Assembly: GCA_036874045.1 (NCBI GenBank)
Contig: CM072342.1
Span: forward strand, 19,992,001-20,056,000
DNA: 64,000 bases
Origin: Cymodocea nodosa
Lineage: Eukaryota > Streptophyta > Magnoliopsida > Alismatales > Cymodoceaceae
Direction of reading: 5' to 3'
The notes below the pieces were generated by a model that saw only the letters and a program-made list of their open reading frames with translations, had not been told where the DNA came from and did no database searches. Below are positions 23,801-40,344 of this stretch, one piece after another; position 1 is the first letter of the stretch, and the number at the start of each line of letters is the position of its first letter. The position numbers and the translations under genes are program-made.

Positions 23801-25458
23801 AAATTCCTTCTCTATGTGCTTTGGACATGATGGTATTGGAAGGATCAGTTTCGGTGATAAAGGTAGCTCAGACCAAGAGGAAACTTCCTTTGATTTTGAT
23901 CACCTACAGTAAGTGCCTAGTCCTGTAAGAGACAAGTTTACATGCCTATGATTGTAGAGTTTTTTGTCATAATAAGAAACTCGTTCTTTTCCTTTTGTCT
24001 TGAAATTTTGTGACAGTCCGACATACATTGTCCGTGTAACTGGGATGCAAGTTGGAGAAAGTTCATTTGCTGAAGATTTGCTCTCTCTTATTGATTCTGG
24101 TACCTCATTCACAACATTAGCGAATCCAACATACAGAAGTCTTTCTGAGAGTGTAAGTACTTTCAAGAGATCTGCTTCCACTCTGCATTTCTTTTACGTG
24201 ATCCATTATACTTTTTCCCCTACAGTTCAATTCTCAGGTACATGATAAACGGCACAGTCCAGATCCTCAGATCCCTTTTGAGTATTGCTATCTGATCAGG
24301 TCAAATCTTTTTCATGTTGAACAGAAATGTTTCAAGAGGCATCGTTCAAGAATTATATATCATTCTAACTGGAAGCTTTAATTTTATTGAATAATTTTGT
24401 AGTTCTAATCAGACCGAGATACCTTCTGTAAGTCTGATAATGGGTGGGGGCAGCAAGTTTCCTGTTACCAATCCGATAATTTTCATCTCCACGCCTGTAA
24501 GACATTTAGGGCAACAGTTGCCACACTAAACTAGTTACTGATAAGTGATACCTTGTCCTTCAAGATTTTGATTTTCAGGAACAGTAATTGACTGACGCAC
24601 ATGTTCCTTGAATGTGCAGACAGAAGTGGTTTATTGTCTGGCTATTGTCAAAAGCAACGACTTGAACATAATTGGACGTAAGCATGTGCTATTTTCTGTT
24701 GCTTTTTTCGCAAAATTATCAGTTAATGCATGGCAGTGCAAGCAAGAACAAATTTAGGTTTCACGATTTAGAGTGGCTTGAGCGGCTATGTATTAGCTGC
24801 TAGTCACAGATAACTCGGTTCTTGTCGTTAATGCAAACCACGTCTTTATGATTGTTCTATTGCCTGTTCTTTTTGTTGTAGCGTTTATACCACGTTTCGT
24901 TTTTCTGTTTCCTTCGGAGTGGATGTAGAACGTTTTCCTTGCAATAGTCCATATGCTGACAATAATCTTTTCTAATTTTCTCAGATTCCCGTCATTTTAT
25001 TTGAGGCTTGTCAGAAACATGCTCACATGCAATATTTTGTAGCTTACGTTAAAATTTTGCAGAAAATTTCATGAGCGGCCTCCGTGTCGTGTTCGATAGA
25101 GAGAGACTTGTGCTGGGCTGGAAGAAGTTTGACTGTATGTGGATTTATTTATCTTTTCTATCATCTCCTGTTTTTTGCATCAACATGCATTAATTAGGAT
25201 CTGTCCTTCCCAGGCTACGATACGGAGGATGTCAACCCTTTGCCTGTAACCCCACGAAATTCGAGCGCGCTTCTCCCTCCCTCTGTCATGGGTCCGGACA
25301 ATTATAATCCTGAGGCCACCAAGCAAGGCGGTAACCCCAAACAGATCTCCATCGTGCAACCTTCCGCCTGCAGGCCATTGTATTCCGACCCCTCCATCTT
25401 CCTATACTCTTCAGTATTTTTGCTTTCGGCGATCATTTTTTTAACCATTCTTTTCTAG
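20893..25458 (+). CDS. Aspartyl protease family protein 1-like, GPI-anchored
   Basis: Ten exons join in phase to 537 aa: 20893-21230, 21319-21454, 23144-23379, 23684-23908, 24017-24152, 24226-24299, 24403-24496, 24620-24677, 25063-25134, 25214-25458. It has a signal peptide (about residues 1-28), then an FDIHHRFSD segment typical of this subgroup. The first catalytic motif is ALDTGSDLFWVPCDC in exon 2 and the second is LIDSGTSFTTL in exon 5. CGQVQTGSFLDSAAPNGLFG and NFMSGLRVVFDRERLVLGWK are strongly conserved in the family. The C-terminus is a Pro/Ser-rich linker ending in about 20 hydrophobic residues with no charged tail, as expected for GPI-anchor addition. It would act as a secreted or cell-surface A1-family endopeptidase; the substrate is unknown. 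Intron 2 (1.7 kb) is AT-rich, with a repeated ctgcattattgatt phrase. Confidence 0.93.
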
Positions 25459-26728
25459 TTTTCTTCCAACATTGCACATAAACCACACGCCTATAACTTA
25501 ATCGTGATCATCAGGTTCAAAATCTTACTGTTAACCTGCAGTCCATTTGTGTGGGGAAGTACCTCGTTCACATCTGTAGATATGTCTCGGACAACGCTAT
25601 TATTATAAATATGCGCTGCCTTTTGTATTTCAGCTTTTGATGTATTTACCATTCAAGGGACCGTTTGCTTGAAATGTGTCGATTTTGAGGATGTGCAGGT
25701 CTGCAGCATCCGCGGATCCTGTAAAAATGCCTTCGAGTTCGTAATAACACGCAATCAAGTCCTGGAACTTCCATAGACAAATTTCCCTTCAACTGATGCG
25801 TGGAAATAGCTCGAACCGCAGTTCCAATGCGTAATTTTTCACCAGCTGTGATCATCATACGCTTGGAAGAGCCGTGTGCTAGGAAAAGGACGGTGACCAC
25901 CAAGAGACGGTAAGAAAATGCTCTTGCTTCGCTATTTAGTGCAGAAGAAAGTAAGATATCCAATTATTGAAGAGATATTATAAATAGACAAACTTCGCAA
26001 GGGTAGAAAACAAAAATAATTTGTATTTAAAGTTTTCCATTGTGAAGTTGTTGCCGGTAAATATGGATTCATAAGAACAAAGATGATCGTAATCTAGATA
26101 TAAAACGAAAAGATCATTATTATTAGTATGGACTAACTACCTGGAGAAGGTTTCTTTCATAAGAAATGTATAGTTTCTCATGCTCCCTTTGGTTTCTCCA
26201 CTCTCTGCTTCCCATCCGTCTTTATGGTTCCCCAAGCCAGAAGAAGAAAAAGAATAAATCAAAAAATTCCACATGCATATCCAACTCGGCCAGGAAAAGA
26301 AATGACAACCATTAATGAAAATTTCCGCAAGCAACATTAACTTAGAAAAAAAAGAGAGATGATTGTTAATATTTATAATTTTTTATATCTAAAAATATAT
26401 TTTAGTAATGACAAAAAAAAAATTTATTTCAAGTATTCAAACATATACTTCGATTAAATTTCTTACCTTCGTCGAAGAAAAGAACCATTTGCACCTTGTT
26501 TTAAAAAAAGAAGTCCAAGCTTGAGGGGAGGGGAGGGGAGGGTAGGGCAACCCGCGACTCCGAAAGCCGATCCGTTTGCTCCGCACATATATATGTATCG
26601 TACGTCCGCTCCACCGTCTCACTACGTTTGTCCAGAAGGTGACCACCTCACACCTGCCGGAGCACAAAGGGGCAGGTGCTTACCTGTCCAGAGAGAAATT
26701 CCTTCCCCGACCTAGTCAAGATCTTGTG
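25459..26728. other. Gap between protease and RPN3 genes
   Basis: The first part is the probable 3' UTR of the protease gene. The last 200 bases are GC-richer and should hold the RPN3 promoter and leader; a TATA-like acatatatatgtat lies near 26584. No other gene was seen. Confidence 0.5.
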
Positions 26729-29700
26729 ATGGCGCAGGACCAGGACGTGGAGATGAAGGACAACACCCCGGCGATCTCGAATTCCACTTCTTCTGCCTCC
26801 GCCGCTTCCACTCTTCAGCGTAAGACACCGGAACCCGTGAAAACCCTAGCTCTCGTTGTGCTCAACTGTTAGGAAGGGTTACTCGGTTTTTTTCCTTTCG
26901 TTGCTGAGCCTCACTTGTGGAATTCGTCTTGAGGAATGCAGATCTGAAGGAGATCGTGTCGCTGATCGAAACGGGAGCGTACACGAAGGAGGTGCGGAGG
27001 ATTGTCAGGGCTGTGCGGCTCACGATAGGGATTCGGCGCAAGCTTGCGACGCCAGTTATATCTGCGTTTTTATCATTTGCACTTGGTCCTGGGTCGGAGG
27101 CTCACTCGCGGCTGTCGTCCTACCTCCCAAAGGTGTGCGACCGTGTGTGTGCTTCCCGGCTATTTCTTTGTAGTCTTTGACTTTTTTGCGAAAATTTTAT
27201 CTCCCCCTCTCTTCCAGTATTGTTCGTAGTTCGCGCTTTTTTGGCTCCGAGACTGTCAGATTGCAATGCTTGAAGGTTTAATTAGCGTCCGTGCATAATG
27301 CTTTACATTATGCTGCTTGTTTGTATTTTCTATTTTTTGTTGTGTTTTTAAGAAGTATCTTTCACATGAATTTTTAATCCCTTGGCTACTCGATTGTGTT
27401 TCTCCTGTGTTAGCATAACTGAAGTATGGTCCCTCATGCATAGAACATGGTGGAATTTAGGTTGTTTTGAATTTCGGTATTGACTTTGATTGGATCAGAT
27501 AAGTGATTTTTTAGTCAACTCTTCTTAATCCTGGTGATTAGTATTTTAATCCAAAGAAATTTTGGGTGACTTTTCCTTGTTTTGTTGATGGGACGACTTA
27601 GTTCAATCTCTTCATATGTTTTCATTGTATGGGAACGGTTCCTTCATATGAATCATCTTAAAGCTCTTCAAAGCTCATCTTCCTCACATTTGATCTGCTT
27701 TCTAGAAAGTCATCCGTATAATTAAATTTCAACCTAACTTTTATAATTTTCTTTTTGCGTGCCTTTTCCTTGAAAATGGCCAACTTGTATTTGCAAATTT
27801 TCCCACTATATGAAAATTCGATTTCTGGATGGTAGACTTGAGTTGATTTTTATTTTCTAGTCCCAGGCTCGGATAAAGGGGTGGGGGGAGAGAATTGGTG
27901 TTAGGTAGACATAGCTGTAAAAACTTAAGCCTTCATGAACATGAATTCTAAAGATAACTTGTTGGGGCATAACTCTTAGCGACACTTTGTGTTGGACCTC
28001 AAGTGCAATGAAAAGAAAACAAGAGGGAAGCATTGCACATTCTAGGTGTAATGTTCTTAAGCTAGGGGTTTTGATGACAACAAGCAAAGATTCTCACACC
28101 TTAATGGATGGGTGTGAGTAATGAAGTTAGTCCAAAACACTAAAATTAGGCTAGCAACTTGGAATGTAGGAACCTTAATTTGTAAAAATATGGAATTAGT
28201 GGGTATAATGATAAAAAGGAAAATTAACATATTATATTTGTAGGAAACTAAATGGGTAGGAGAAATCTAGGTTAATTAAGAATAGTGGTTTTAAATTTTG
28301 GTATATAAGAAAAGATAAGCTTAGGAATGAAGTTAGTATAATAGTTGATAAAAGTTTAAAAGATGCAGTTGTTAATAAGGATGGAAGATAGAATTATAAT
28401 GATTAAGCTTGAGATAGAAAATTAGATAGTCAATATAATTAGTATATATACTCCACAAGTAGGTTTAGGAGAAACTATTAAACAAAAATTTTAGGAAGAT
28501 TTGGGTATTTTAGATTATGGTTTACCTCTGAGCAAAGCATTCTTTATTGGAGATCTAAATGGTCATGTAGAGGGGAAAAATATAGGAAATGAAAGAAACC
28601 ATTGAGGATTTGGTTTTGGTGATTGAAATGAAGGGAATTCAATTTTAGACTTTAGTGTAACTTGACCTTTTTGTAGAACACTTATTTTAGGAAAAAAGAT
28701 CATTTTACTACATTTAGAAGTGGTTTAAATACTAGTCAAATAGATTTTTTTACTTACTAGAAAAATAGATAAGAATGTGTAAGTATTGTAAGGTTATTTT
28801 GAGAGAAAACTTAACGAATGCAACATAGCTTATTAGTTTTAGAGGTTAATATCAAGATTAAGAAGAGAAAGGCTGAAGTACTTAAAAACCCAAGAATTGG
28901 GTGGTGGAATCTAACAAGTTAAAAGAAATTGTTATTTAGAAATAACTTGTTAATAAAGGGAATATGGGAACTAGATGGAGAGATAAATCAACTTTGGAAT
29001 GTAATGAGTACTTGTATTAAAAAGATTGCTAAGGAAATTTTAGGAGAGTGATGTGGAGTAGCTCCTCTAGGTAAAGAAGGTGGTGGAATGAAGATGTATA
29101 AAAGATAATAAAAGAAAAGAAAGAATGTTATAAAACATATCATAAATGTAAAAATGAGAAAAAATTAGAGAGGTATAAGCTAGCAAAAATGAATGCTATT
29201 AAAATTGTTAGTGAAGTTAAAATCAAACCTATAAGGAATTATATGATAATTTGAACACAAAATAAGGAGAAAATAGAAATATAAATTGACTAAGATTAGA
29301 AAAAGAAAATCTAGAGATTTAAGTCAAGTAAAGCATATTAAAGATGAGGATGATAGAGTTTTAGTAAAAGAAAATGAAATAAAAGATAGATGTTGTAGGT
29401 ATTTTAGTAAATTTTTGATGAATTTAACATAGAAAACTCTTTCATGCAAAATTTGGATAACAGTACAAGAGATATAAATTGTAATTATTTTAAAAGAATT
29501 AATAGTTTGGAGGTAGAAGAAAATATTAAGAAAATGAAATTTGGGAAAATTGTTTGACTAGATGGTATTTTTATTGGAGTGTGGAAGTGCATGGTTGAAG
29601 TAAAGATTAATTGGTTTTAACTAAGTTTTTTAATATAATTTTAAAGACAAAGAAGATGTTATATGAACGGTGAAAGAGTTTTTTAATACCCATATTTAAG

Positions 29701-32700
29701 AATAAGGGAGACATAGAGAATTGTAAAAATTATTGTGGTTTTAAGTAATGATTCATACCATAAAATTATGGGAAAGGATAATTGAAGAAAAATTAAGACA
29801 TATAACTAAAATCATAGAAAATTAATTTAGGATTATGTTAGGTAGGCCAATAATAGAAGCTATTCAAAGTGGAGATTCAATAATAGGAGTTAAGGAGGTG
29901 GTAGTGGAGATTTAATGTGGGTTTATGGGTTGTACTGGAATGTAAAGAAGAAGAGACTTATGATTTCTATAATAGGTAGCCAAATTCACACCATGGAATG
30001 AGAAGTAGAGAAGAGTTGAAGGTCACAACAATTGACATTGATGGTGGAAGCTCAATGTTAGTGAGCAGTGGTGACTATTGCATTGACGATAACTTCAATA
30101 GTGCAAAACTTTTCTTGACTGAGGTATGTAAGGGGTTAGGTGTAGGAAGTGTTTTTATCTTTTGCCTTTGATGGAATAAAATTTGGTTTGAGTTAGGGTA
30201 GTTCATGGGTTCACTATTGGGAAGAACATAAAGTACGATAGAGATAAAGAGTGAGAGGGGGAAGCAAATCTTAGATAAAGGAGAGGATGGTCTTGTAGAA
30301 TGAAAGAGGGAAGATTGTGGTATGTACGAGCCATGCAATGCACAAAAGTTTTTTTAGAAAAAAGGGGAAGTGATGGTTGTAAGAGGGAGCAGTATGGAAA
30401 AAAGAGGGGGGGGGAGAGAGATTGTTAGTGGAGTTGGTACCTGTAGGGTGGTGCCTCAATGTAGAAAAAATTGCATAGGGAGGTGACTCACTTAGTCATC
30501 ATGGATTTGTTGATATATAGGTCCTTAATCATTGGAAACATATACTTAATATACAGTGATTAAGCTTAATCAAAAGTGTCATAGGTACCTAATTCATTAT
30601 ATATATTTGTTGATGTGTAATATCTTTATGCTGAGAATTGGTTGTAGCTATTAAAACATGCAGGAAATATATGTGGGCTGCAAAAATATTTATGGTTCTT
30701 GATTCAATGTTTAGATAAAAATAGAAAACAAATATTATATGGATTGTAAATTGTGTTTTTAAATAATAGGGATAGGTATAAGAGTTTTTGAAAAAATGTT
30801 ATGAATTAAAAATGAATAACATTAAAATCATCTGTTGACTATGTGTATAAAATATTACTCAGAACATATTTTGAATTTGTATATTTATTGGTTAAGAACA
30901 AGTCTTCAAACATAACTAGCCATATAAGAAGTACAATAAAAATTTTAAAGAACTAAGTAAGCTTTCAAAACATATCAATGACAACTAATTTAAAAAATCC
31001 AAAAATTATAAACATCTGCTGAAACAGGAAAATGCCCACTTTCCTTTAAAAATGGAAAATGGTTGTCTAAATGGAGGAAATGAAAATTTATAATTTGCTT
31101 TTCCCCAATTTTCAAAAATGATATGGTTTGGACTAAAAACTTTTAAATGACCATTTTTTTTGTTTTTTTACAACAATGGTATTGGTATTACATCTTTTAT
31201 GTATTTGTGTAGCAATATTTTTTGTTTATTATCTTATAGACCCCATATCGGTAAGGGACTTGTACATTAGGTTTGCCTTTTTTAATCTCATAGGATTTTG
31301 ATGTGATTATAATGTTGATAATTATTTTTTGTCATAAGTTGCCAAAAGTTCTTTCCATTTGCATCACCTTTTGTTTCTAGAAGCTTATATGTTGATCACA
31401 GGAAGATGAACACGATATGGATGTGGATACAGCAAGCTCAGCAGCCACAGGTTCTACCAAGCATCCTCCTCCAGAAGTGGAGATTTACAGCTATTTGCTT
31501 GTCTTAATTTTCGTGATTGACCGAAAGAAATATGATGAGGTTAACTCAGCATTTCCTGATTAGCCGACTTTGTGACCAAACCCTAAGATAGTATTTTTAT
31601 TCTTTCAATTTTTTTTTTCTATTTTCAGGCTAAGGCTTGCGCAGCAGCTGGTATTGCTCGTTTAAAAAATATGAATCGAAGGACTGTTGATGTTTTAGCT
31701 TCCAGGCTGTACTACTACTACTCTCTAAGCTATGAGCTTACAGATAATCTGTCTGAAATCCGAGGGTGAGTCGGCGGCATGAGTTCTTATTATAGAATCG
31801 GGGCTGTAATTCAAACTTCTGTGTATCTTTATTATGAACTTTTTAAGTTAAAGATAGCAATATTAAGTTTTAAAATTGAATTGTGTCTGGTGCTCTGATT
31901 TAGAAACCTTCTTGCGTTGCATCGAATGGCTACACTTCGTCATGATGAGCTTGGTCAGGTAATACATATTGTCAACTTGGTTCATACGTCTTGAGAGATC
32001 TGACAACTACCCATTACTATTTTCTTTGTACCAGGAAACACTTCTGAATCTCCTGCTTCGCAATTACCTGCACTATAACTTATATGATCAGGCAGAGAAG
32101 CTAAGATCCAAGGCACCAAGATTTGAGGCTCACTCAAACCAACAGGTAGCTCATTTTTTTGTCCTGAGTCCTTACCAAACCACAAAACAATGTTACGATG
32201 GGTCAGCTGTTCCTAGTCATGTTAACCTTCATATCTATCAACCATAGCTATAAGAGAGACTTATGTGATGCATTTTATTTTATTTTCCTTGATAAATTTA
32301 TAATTTCATTTTAGATTTATTTCTGCAACACTACGTGAAAAAAACTGACGGACAATCTTTTGGACAGTTCTGCCGGTATTTGTTCTATGTTGGAAAAATC
32401 AGGACCATTCAATTGGAATACACAGATGCAAGAGATAGCCTCATGCAGGCATCTCGTAAAGCCCCAGCTGCAGCCCGGGGCTTCAAGATCTTGTGCAACA
32501 AGTGGGCTATTCTAGTGCGCTTGCTTTTAGGTGAGATACCTGAAAGGACCGTTTTCATGCAGAAGGGTATGAAGAGCGCTCTAGTTCCATACTTTGAGCT
32601 GACAAATGTGAGTTCTATCCTTTTCCAGAGAAGTAGCCATCAATTACTATTCAGATTTGGTGAGGATCTAATGATTTCCATTACAGGCTGTGCGAATTGG

Positions 32701-33196
32701 AGATTTGGAACTGTTTCGGTCCGTCACAGAAAAATTCTCTGATGTGTTCGGCAAAGACAGGACCAACAATTTGATAGTAAGACTCCGTCACAATGTCATC
32801 AGGACTGGACTTCGCAACATTAGCATCTCTTACTCTCGTATATCGCTAGCTGACGTAGCCAAGAAGTTGAGGTTGGGTTCTGATAATCCTGTGGCAGATG
32901 TTGAGAGCATTGTTGCAAAAGCTATCCGAGATGGGGCTATTGATGCTACTATAGACCACGAGAAGGGTTGGATGGTGTCAAAGGAAACAGGCGACGTATA
33001 TTCTACAAATGAACCCCAAATGGCTTTCAACTCGAGGATTGCCTTCTGCTTGAACATGCATAATGAAGCGGTGAGGGCTTTGCGGTTCCCCCCAAATTCT
33101 CAGAAGGAGAAGGAAAGTGCAGAGAAAAGGAGAGAGAGACAGCAACAGGAACAAGAGCTTGCCAAACATATTGCTGAAGAAGATGATGATTTCTAA
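26729..33196 (+). CDS. RPN3: 26S proteasome non-ATPase regulatory subunit 3
   Basis: Eight exons (26729-26819, 26942-27132, 31402-31539, 31629-31765, 31904-31958, 32035-32145, 32368-32607, 32687-33196) give 490 aa, the size of plant RPN3. Signature stretches are [20 protein letters not shown] near the N-terminus and [16 protein letters not shown] in exon 3. Exon 7 onward holds the helical and PCI region ([18 protein letters not shown], then [19 protein letters not shown]). The tail is lysine/glutamate-rich and ends EEDDDF. RPN3 is a scaffold subunit of the 19S lid and contacts RPN7 and RPN12; its acidic tail is conserved. The Met at 26729 opens [11 protein letters not shown], as in other plants. 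Intron 2 is 4.3 kb because it carries a LINE remnant in the same orientation. Confidence 0.96.
28120..29885 (+). mobile_element. RTE-type LINE, endonuclease to start of RT, in RPN3 intron 2
   Basis: The frame at 28140 reads [13 protein letters not shown], then [16 protein letters not shown] and ETKWVGE, the N-terminus of the plant RTE APE-type endonuclease, with one stop before ETKWVGE. Later segments give the end of the endonuclease (about 28600-28860) and the start of the RT domain (about 29570-29880), with phrases equivalent to LFNIILKTK and [16 protein letters not shown]. It stops shortly after the position of the NQFG motif and has no catalytic RT core or 3' tail. Many stops show it is dead. 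It lies within the 4.3-kb intron, sense to RPN3. Confidence 0.8.
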
Positions 33197-34380
33197 ATTT
33201 GAATCGCCTCCTCATTTCGATTTCATATTGTAGGAACATGCCAGCTTTGTGATGACATTTTCGAAATAGAAATTGCTGTAATATTTATTTGATGATTCCG
33301 ATATCGACTACCATTCTTAAGAATCTCAAGATGGTGAAATCTTAAACCATTTTTTGTGGTCTATTCACTGAGATCTCTACTTTTTCTCTGTAAATAACCA
33401 TCCTCATCCTCTGGTTGGTGCGGATTAACTTGACTTGTCACGTTGTTTCTTCTGAGCGAACAGAACGTCGTGGACAACCTAGCTTGCAGTAGTACAAGAG
33501 AGATGGATTCCTGGGTTGAGTATTGTTTAAAGAATCCTCCTCTTATGCAAAGCAATACCAGAGGTATGATTACATTTTATACTTGTGGTAGGCCTTTATT
33601 TACCATTGTGTATTTATCATTGTAAAATAAAGAATAGTGAGAAATACAGTATCATGCGGGATCCAAGGATGTCCAATTGAGGACGTTGGGATGTTTGGTA
33701 CACGCTATATTTGATGTGGGCGAGTGGTCTGACCACCAAACTCGATTTGATGATGAATTGACTTTTCTCTTGGAAACGAGATGCGTTGAGCCAGACGGTT
33801 GCAAGAAATATGATTTACATCAAAAGCCTCACTCATTTCCCTTTGCAATCTCACGTGCCAATTTTTTTGCACAAGAGGAAACTATTCCTCGTTGATAAAA
33901 ATGTGAGGTGGTAAATTTTCTCTACGACCTTTGGCATGGTGAAGTAACTTACGTTGTGTATCTCATGTAGTGAGACTAAGATATTTTATTTTTTTAAACT
34001 TTAATACAATTATATAATTTCTTTTGGAAAGTAGGTCTAATATAATTATGCAATTGATTGAATTATAATGTATTCAATTATATTTATTATTTTTATTTAA
34101 AAAGCAATGATCGAAATTTAACAAAAAGTATTGAATTTTAAAACCTTTATATTAAAATTTAATACTTATTTAACCGAGATAAAAAAATTATTACATATTT
34201 TTATGATTATCGACTAATTATATTGTCACTTCTACATTTCAATATATTTATAAAAATTTGGTTCCCACCAAAAAAATTATCGAATCGCACCCCAAGCGGC
34301 AATCGGCAGAATTCGACACCAGTATAAATAAATCGGAAGCCTCGGCCTGATGCTGTGTTGGCGGGAAGATTTGGCAAACA
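33197..34380. other. Gap between RPN3 and the MSI-like gene
   Basis: RPN3 3' UTR followed by AT-rich DNA (33970-34260). The last 100 bases are GC-richer and hold the leader of the next gene, with a possible TATA (agtataaataaatc) at about 34321. The 72-codon frame at 33677-33895 is not recognisable. Confidence 0.5.
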
Positions 34381-37771
<3,391 letters not shown>

Positions 37772-38729
37772 GCCTTAATATTTTCGCCCTGCATGATACA
37801 AGATTAGACGTCAGTAGAATCTTTCATTGTAATTCTGACAAGGGAAGTTTTTGTGGTTACCCATTGCATGCAAGTTAAGAGAAGTGTCTTTGTATTATTT
37901 AGCTCTTTCACTTGTCTGGAGTCAATTATGCATTCCTTTTTCTTTTGAGAATGTATTTTGATAATGAAAATTTTGCTTTGGTTTATGTAATGTTTACCTT
38001 GTTTACTTTCAATCATTTATGCGCTCGCCAATTTGATAGTTCCATTTCTGGCCTAAACTAGCAGGATTTTGGAGGTTCACCTCGCCATTATACTGAAGAA
38101 ATAATCATCGACCTTGGTTTAAAATGGTCATAACCGATTCGACTGTCATCACACTGTAAGATAGACACTAATTAGAAACCTTTGCTTCCATGATCGTCAA
38201 TCTATTTATTTGAATTTGCAATCAACAAAATACCAATGCAAATCTACGTACATGTCAGTTGCATCTGAAAGATTTGTGTTTCGGCATAAAAAAAATTTAT
38301 CAAGGCCCAAATCTCCTTGGACTCCGATGAATGCTCGGCTTCGTTATCCGAAATCTACCTGCTACTTAGCTTTTTTTTTTGATAAAATTGATATATCATT
38401 TTTACTGTATCAATCAATATTAGTTAACCGTAATGATTCAATTAACTAAGAGTAATGATATTTTTAAAAAGATTAAATATTTAAATCGACATTACGCGTA
38501 GATAAGACCTCCTGCATGGTTACTGGTTACTTGTGACTTGTCTCGTCTCTTAATCGAATCCACTACCACGTTTATTCGGTTTCGGTCTACCCAAACCCGA
38601 CCCGTATAATCATAAAAGCTTTAAAATGAAGAAATCGTTACGATTGCAAGCTCCGCGTTTGACTTTGGGAAACGAAGGGAAAAACCAATCTTCGCTTTGT
38701 ATTGGGTTCCGCAAGCTCCGCCAGCGACG
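37772..38729. other. Gap between MSI-like and SKP1-like genes
   Basis: 3' UTR of the MSI-like gene, then AT-rich DNA, then the SKP1 leader. No gene was seen. A 79-codon frame at 38210 has no family likeness. Confidence 0.5.
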
Positions 38730-40344
38730 ATGGCGTCGACCGACGGGAAGAAGGTGACTTTCAAGACCGACGATGGCAAGGAGTTCGAAGTTGACGAGAT
38801 CGTCGCGATGGAGTCCCCGACCATGAAGCAAATGATCGAGGACGACCGCGCTGGGAGCAGCATCCCCCTCTCACAGGTCAACAGCGAGATCCTCGCTAAG
38901 GTCATCGAGTACTGCAAGAAGCACGTAGAATCCGCCTCCGAGGCCGACGAGATCAAGGCCTGGGACGACGAGTTCGTCAAGGTTGATTGGGAGACTCTTT
39001 TCGACCTCATCAAGGTGAGCACCTTTTACTGTTTACAAATCCTCGTGTTTTCTAATTGCTGTAGCGTCGTTTATTATGGTCATGGATGGTGGCACCGTGT
39101 AATGGTGCACGTTCTTAGCATCCAAATATAATGGTTGCACGATACTGCAGTTGAGCTAAATTCTGGATCGTACGGTGTCCGTCGTTTCCTCTGTATTGTC
39201 CTGTTTTTCTAATTTGTTGGATATTTCACTTATCTGTTGTGTTTGAGACCCCAACCGTACTGTTTTTATTGTTTTGATTCCAATAATGTTATGGTATAAT
39301 TTAGTGTACTGTGGCTCATTCAATAACGAGAAACTAATTACGGTCGGAAAAGATGAATCTCTGTATATGCATTGCTAAACAGTTGTGAATGGGGAATGGG
39401 AACAAGCTCTACTACCTTTGAGTTTTCTCGTGTTGATTGCTTTGTTTAGTGCTTACTATGCATTTTGATTATCGTACATTGTTTCATCTTGATGATCGCT
39501 GGTGATAGACAACAAGGCCAACTGAATAGAATTTTTATTTATAATTAATATTGTTGTCTGGTTGATCCTATATAATGAACCATGTCTTACCGAATTCTAT
39601 CTGAGGTTGCTGAGGTTAACATGACGAACATTAACGAATTCTGTTCTTCAGAGGTTGCTCAGGTACAGTAGACCATATTGTCGATGTTTAATCCAGTGCA
39701 ATCTCCTATCACTCCATTAGAGAGGAATGCACCATTAGAATGAAGGTCGTGGAAGAATGAAGTACGATAGCATATAATCCTCATCAAATTGCTACATTTG
39801 TTATGCATTCTTTGACGTGTCGTTTTAAGAAGTGCTTTTATTTTATTAAAACTTTCTACACCTGCTTGTTAAAACCTCCACAATTTTTTATAACTCAAAT
39901 TCTCAACTTTTATCCTTATGATTACTTATACAACGAGTTTGTTAATGTATGTGATTGCCTTCTTCACAGTACCCTTCAGATGTACCGACTGGAGTCGTGG
40001 TTTGAATGATTTGCCTCATCTCCACGTCATTTACGAATTTTGGAGCCACAATATCTACAGATTGAACGCAAAGACTAAAATGAATTTTTCTTTCTCGAGT
40101 TGTGGGGTGATTTGTGGATTCTTTTAGTTAAATGCAGTTCCATGCTTACTCCTTTGCATCGTGATTGTAGGCGGCACACTATCTGGACATAAAAGGCTTG
40201 CTTGATCTAATATGTCAGACTGTTGCTGATATGATCAAGGGTAAGCGTCCTGAGGAGGTTAGGAGGATATTCAACATCAAGAATGAATTCACTCCGGAGG
40301 AAGAAGAGGAAGTCTGGAGAGAGAACCAGTGGGCTTTCGAGTGA
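38730..40344 (+). CDS. SKP1-like protein, SCF ubiquitin ligase adaptor
   Basis: Two exons (38730-39014 and 40171-40344) give 152 aa. The N-terminal half is the BTB/POZ-like fold: [15 protein letters not shown], then [10 protein letters not shown] and [21 protein letters not shown]. Exon 2 is the dimerisation and F-box-binding end: [43 protein letters not shown] and the terminal NQWAFE, all intact. The single intron falls after FDLIK, the conserved position in many plant SKP1 genes. It links CUL1 to F-box proteins in SCF complexes. The protein looks like a canonical ASK1-type member, not a diverged lineage-specific one. Start: the first ATG after the leader, in the conserved position. Confidence 0.96.

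Noticed and set aside
30075-30459. Minus-strand frames in RPN3 intron 2 beyond the LINE
   Set aside because: Pro/Ser-rich and short, in a purine-rich intronic stretch, with no splice context or recognisable motif.
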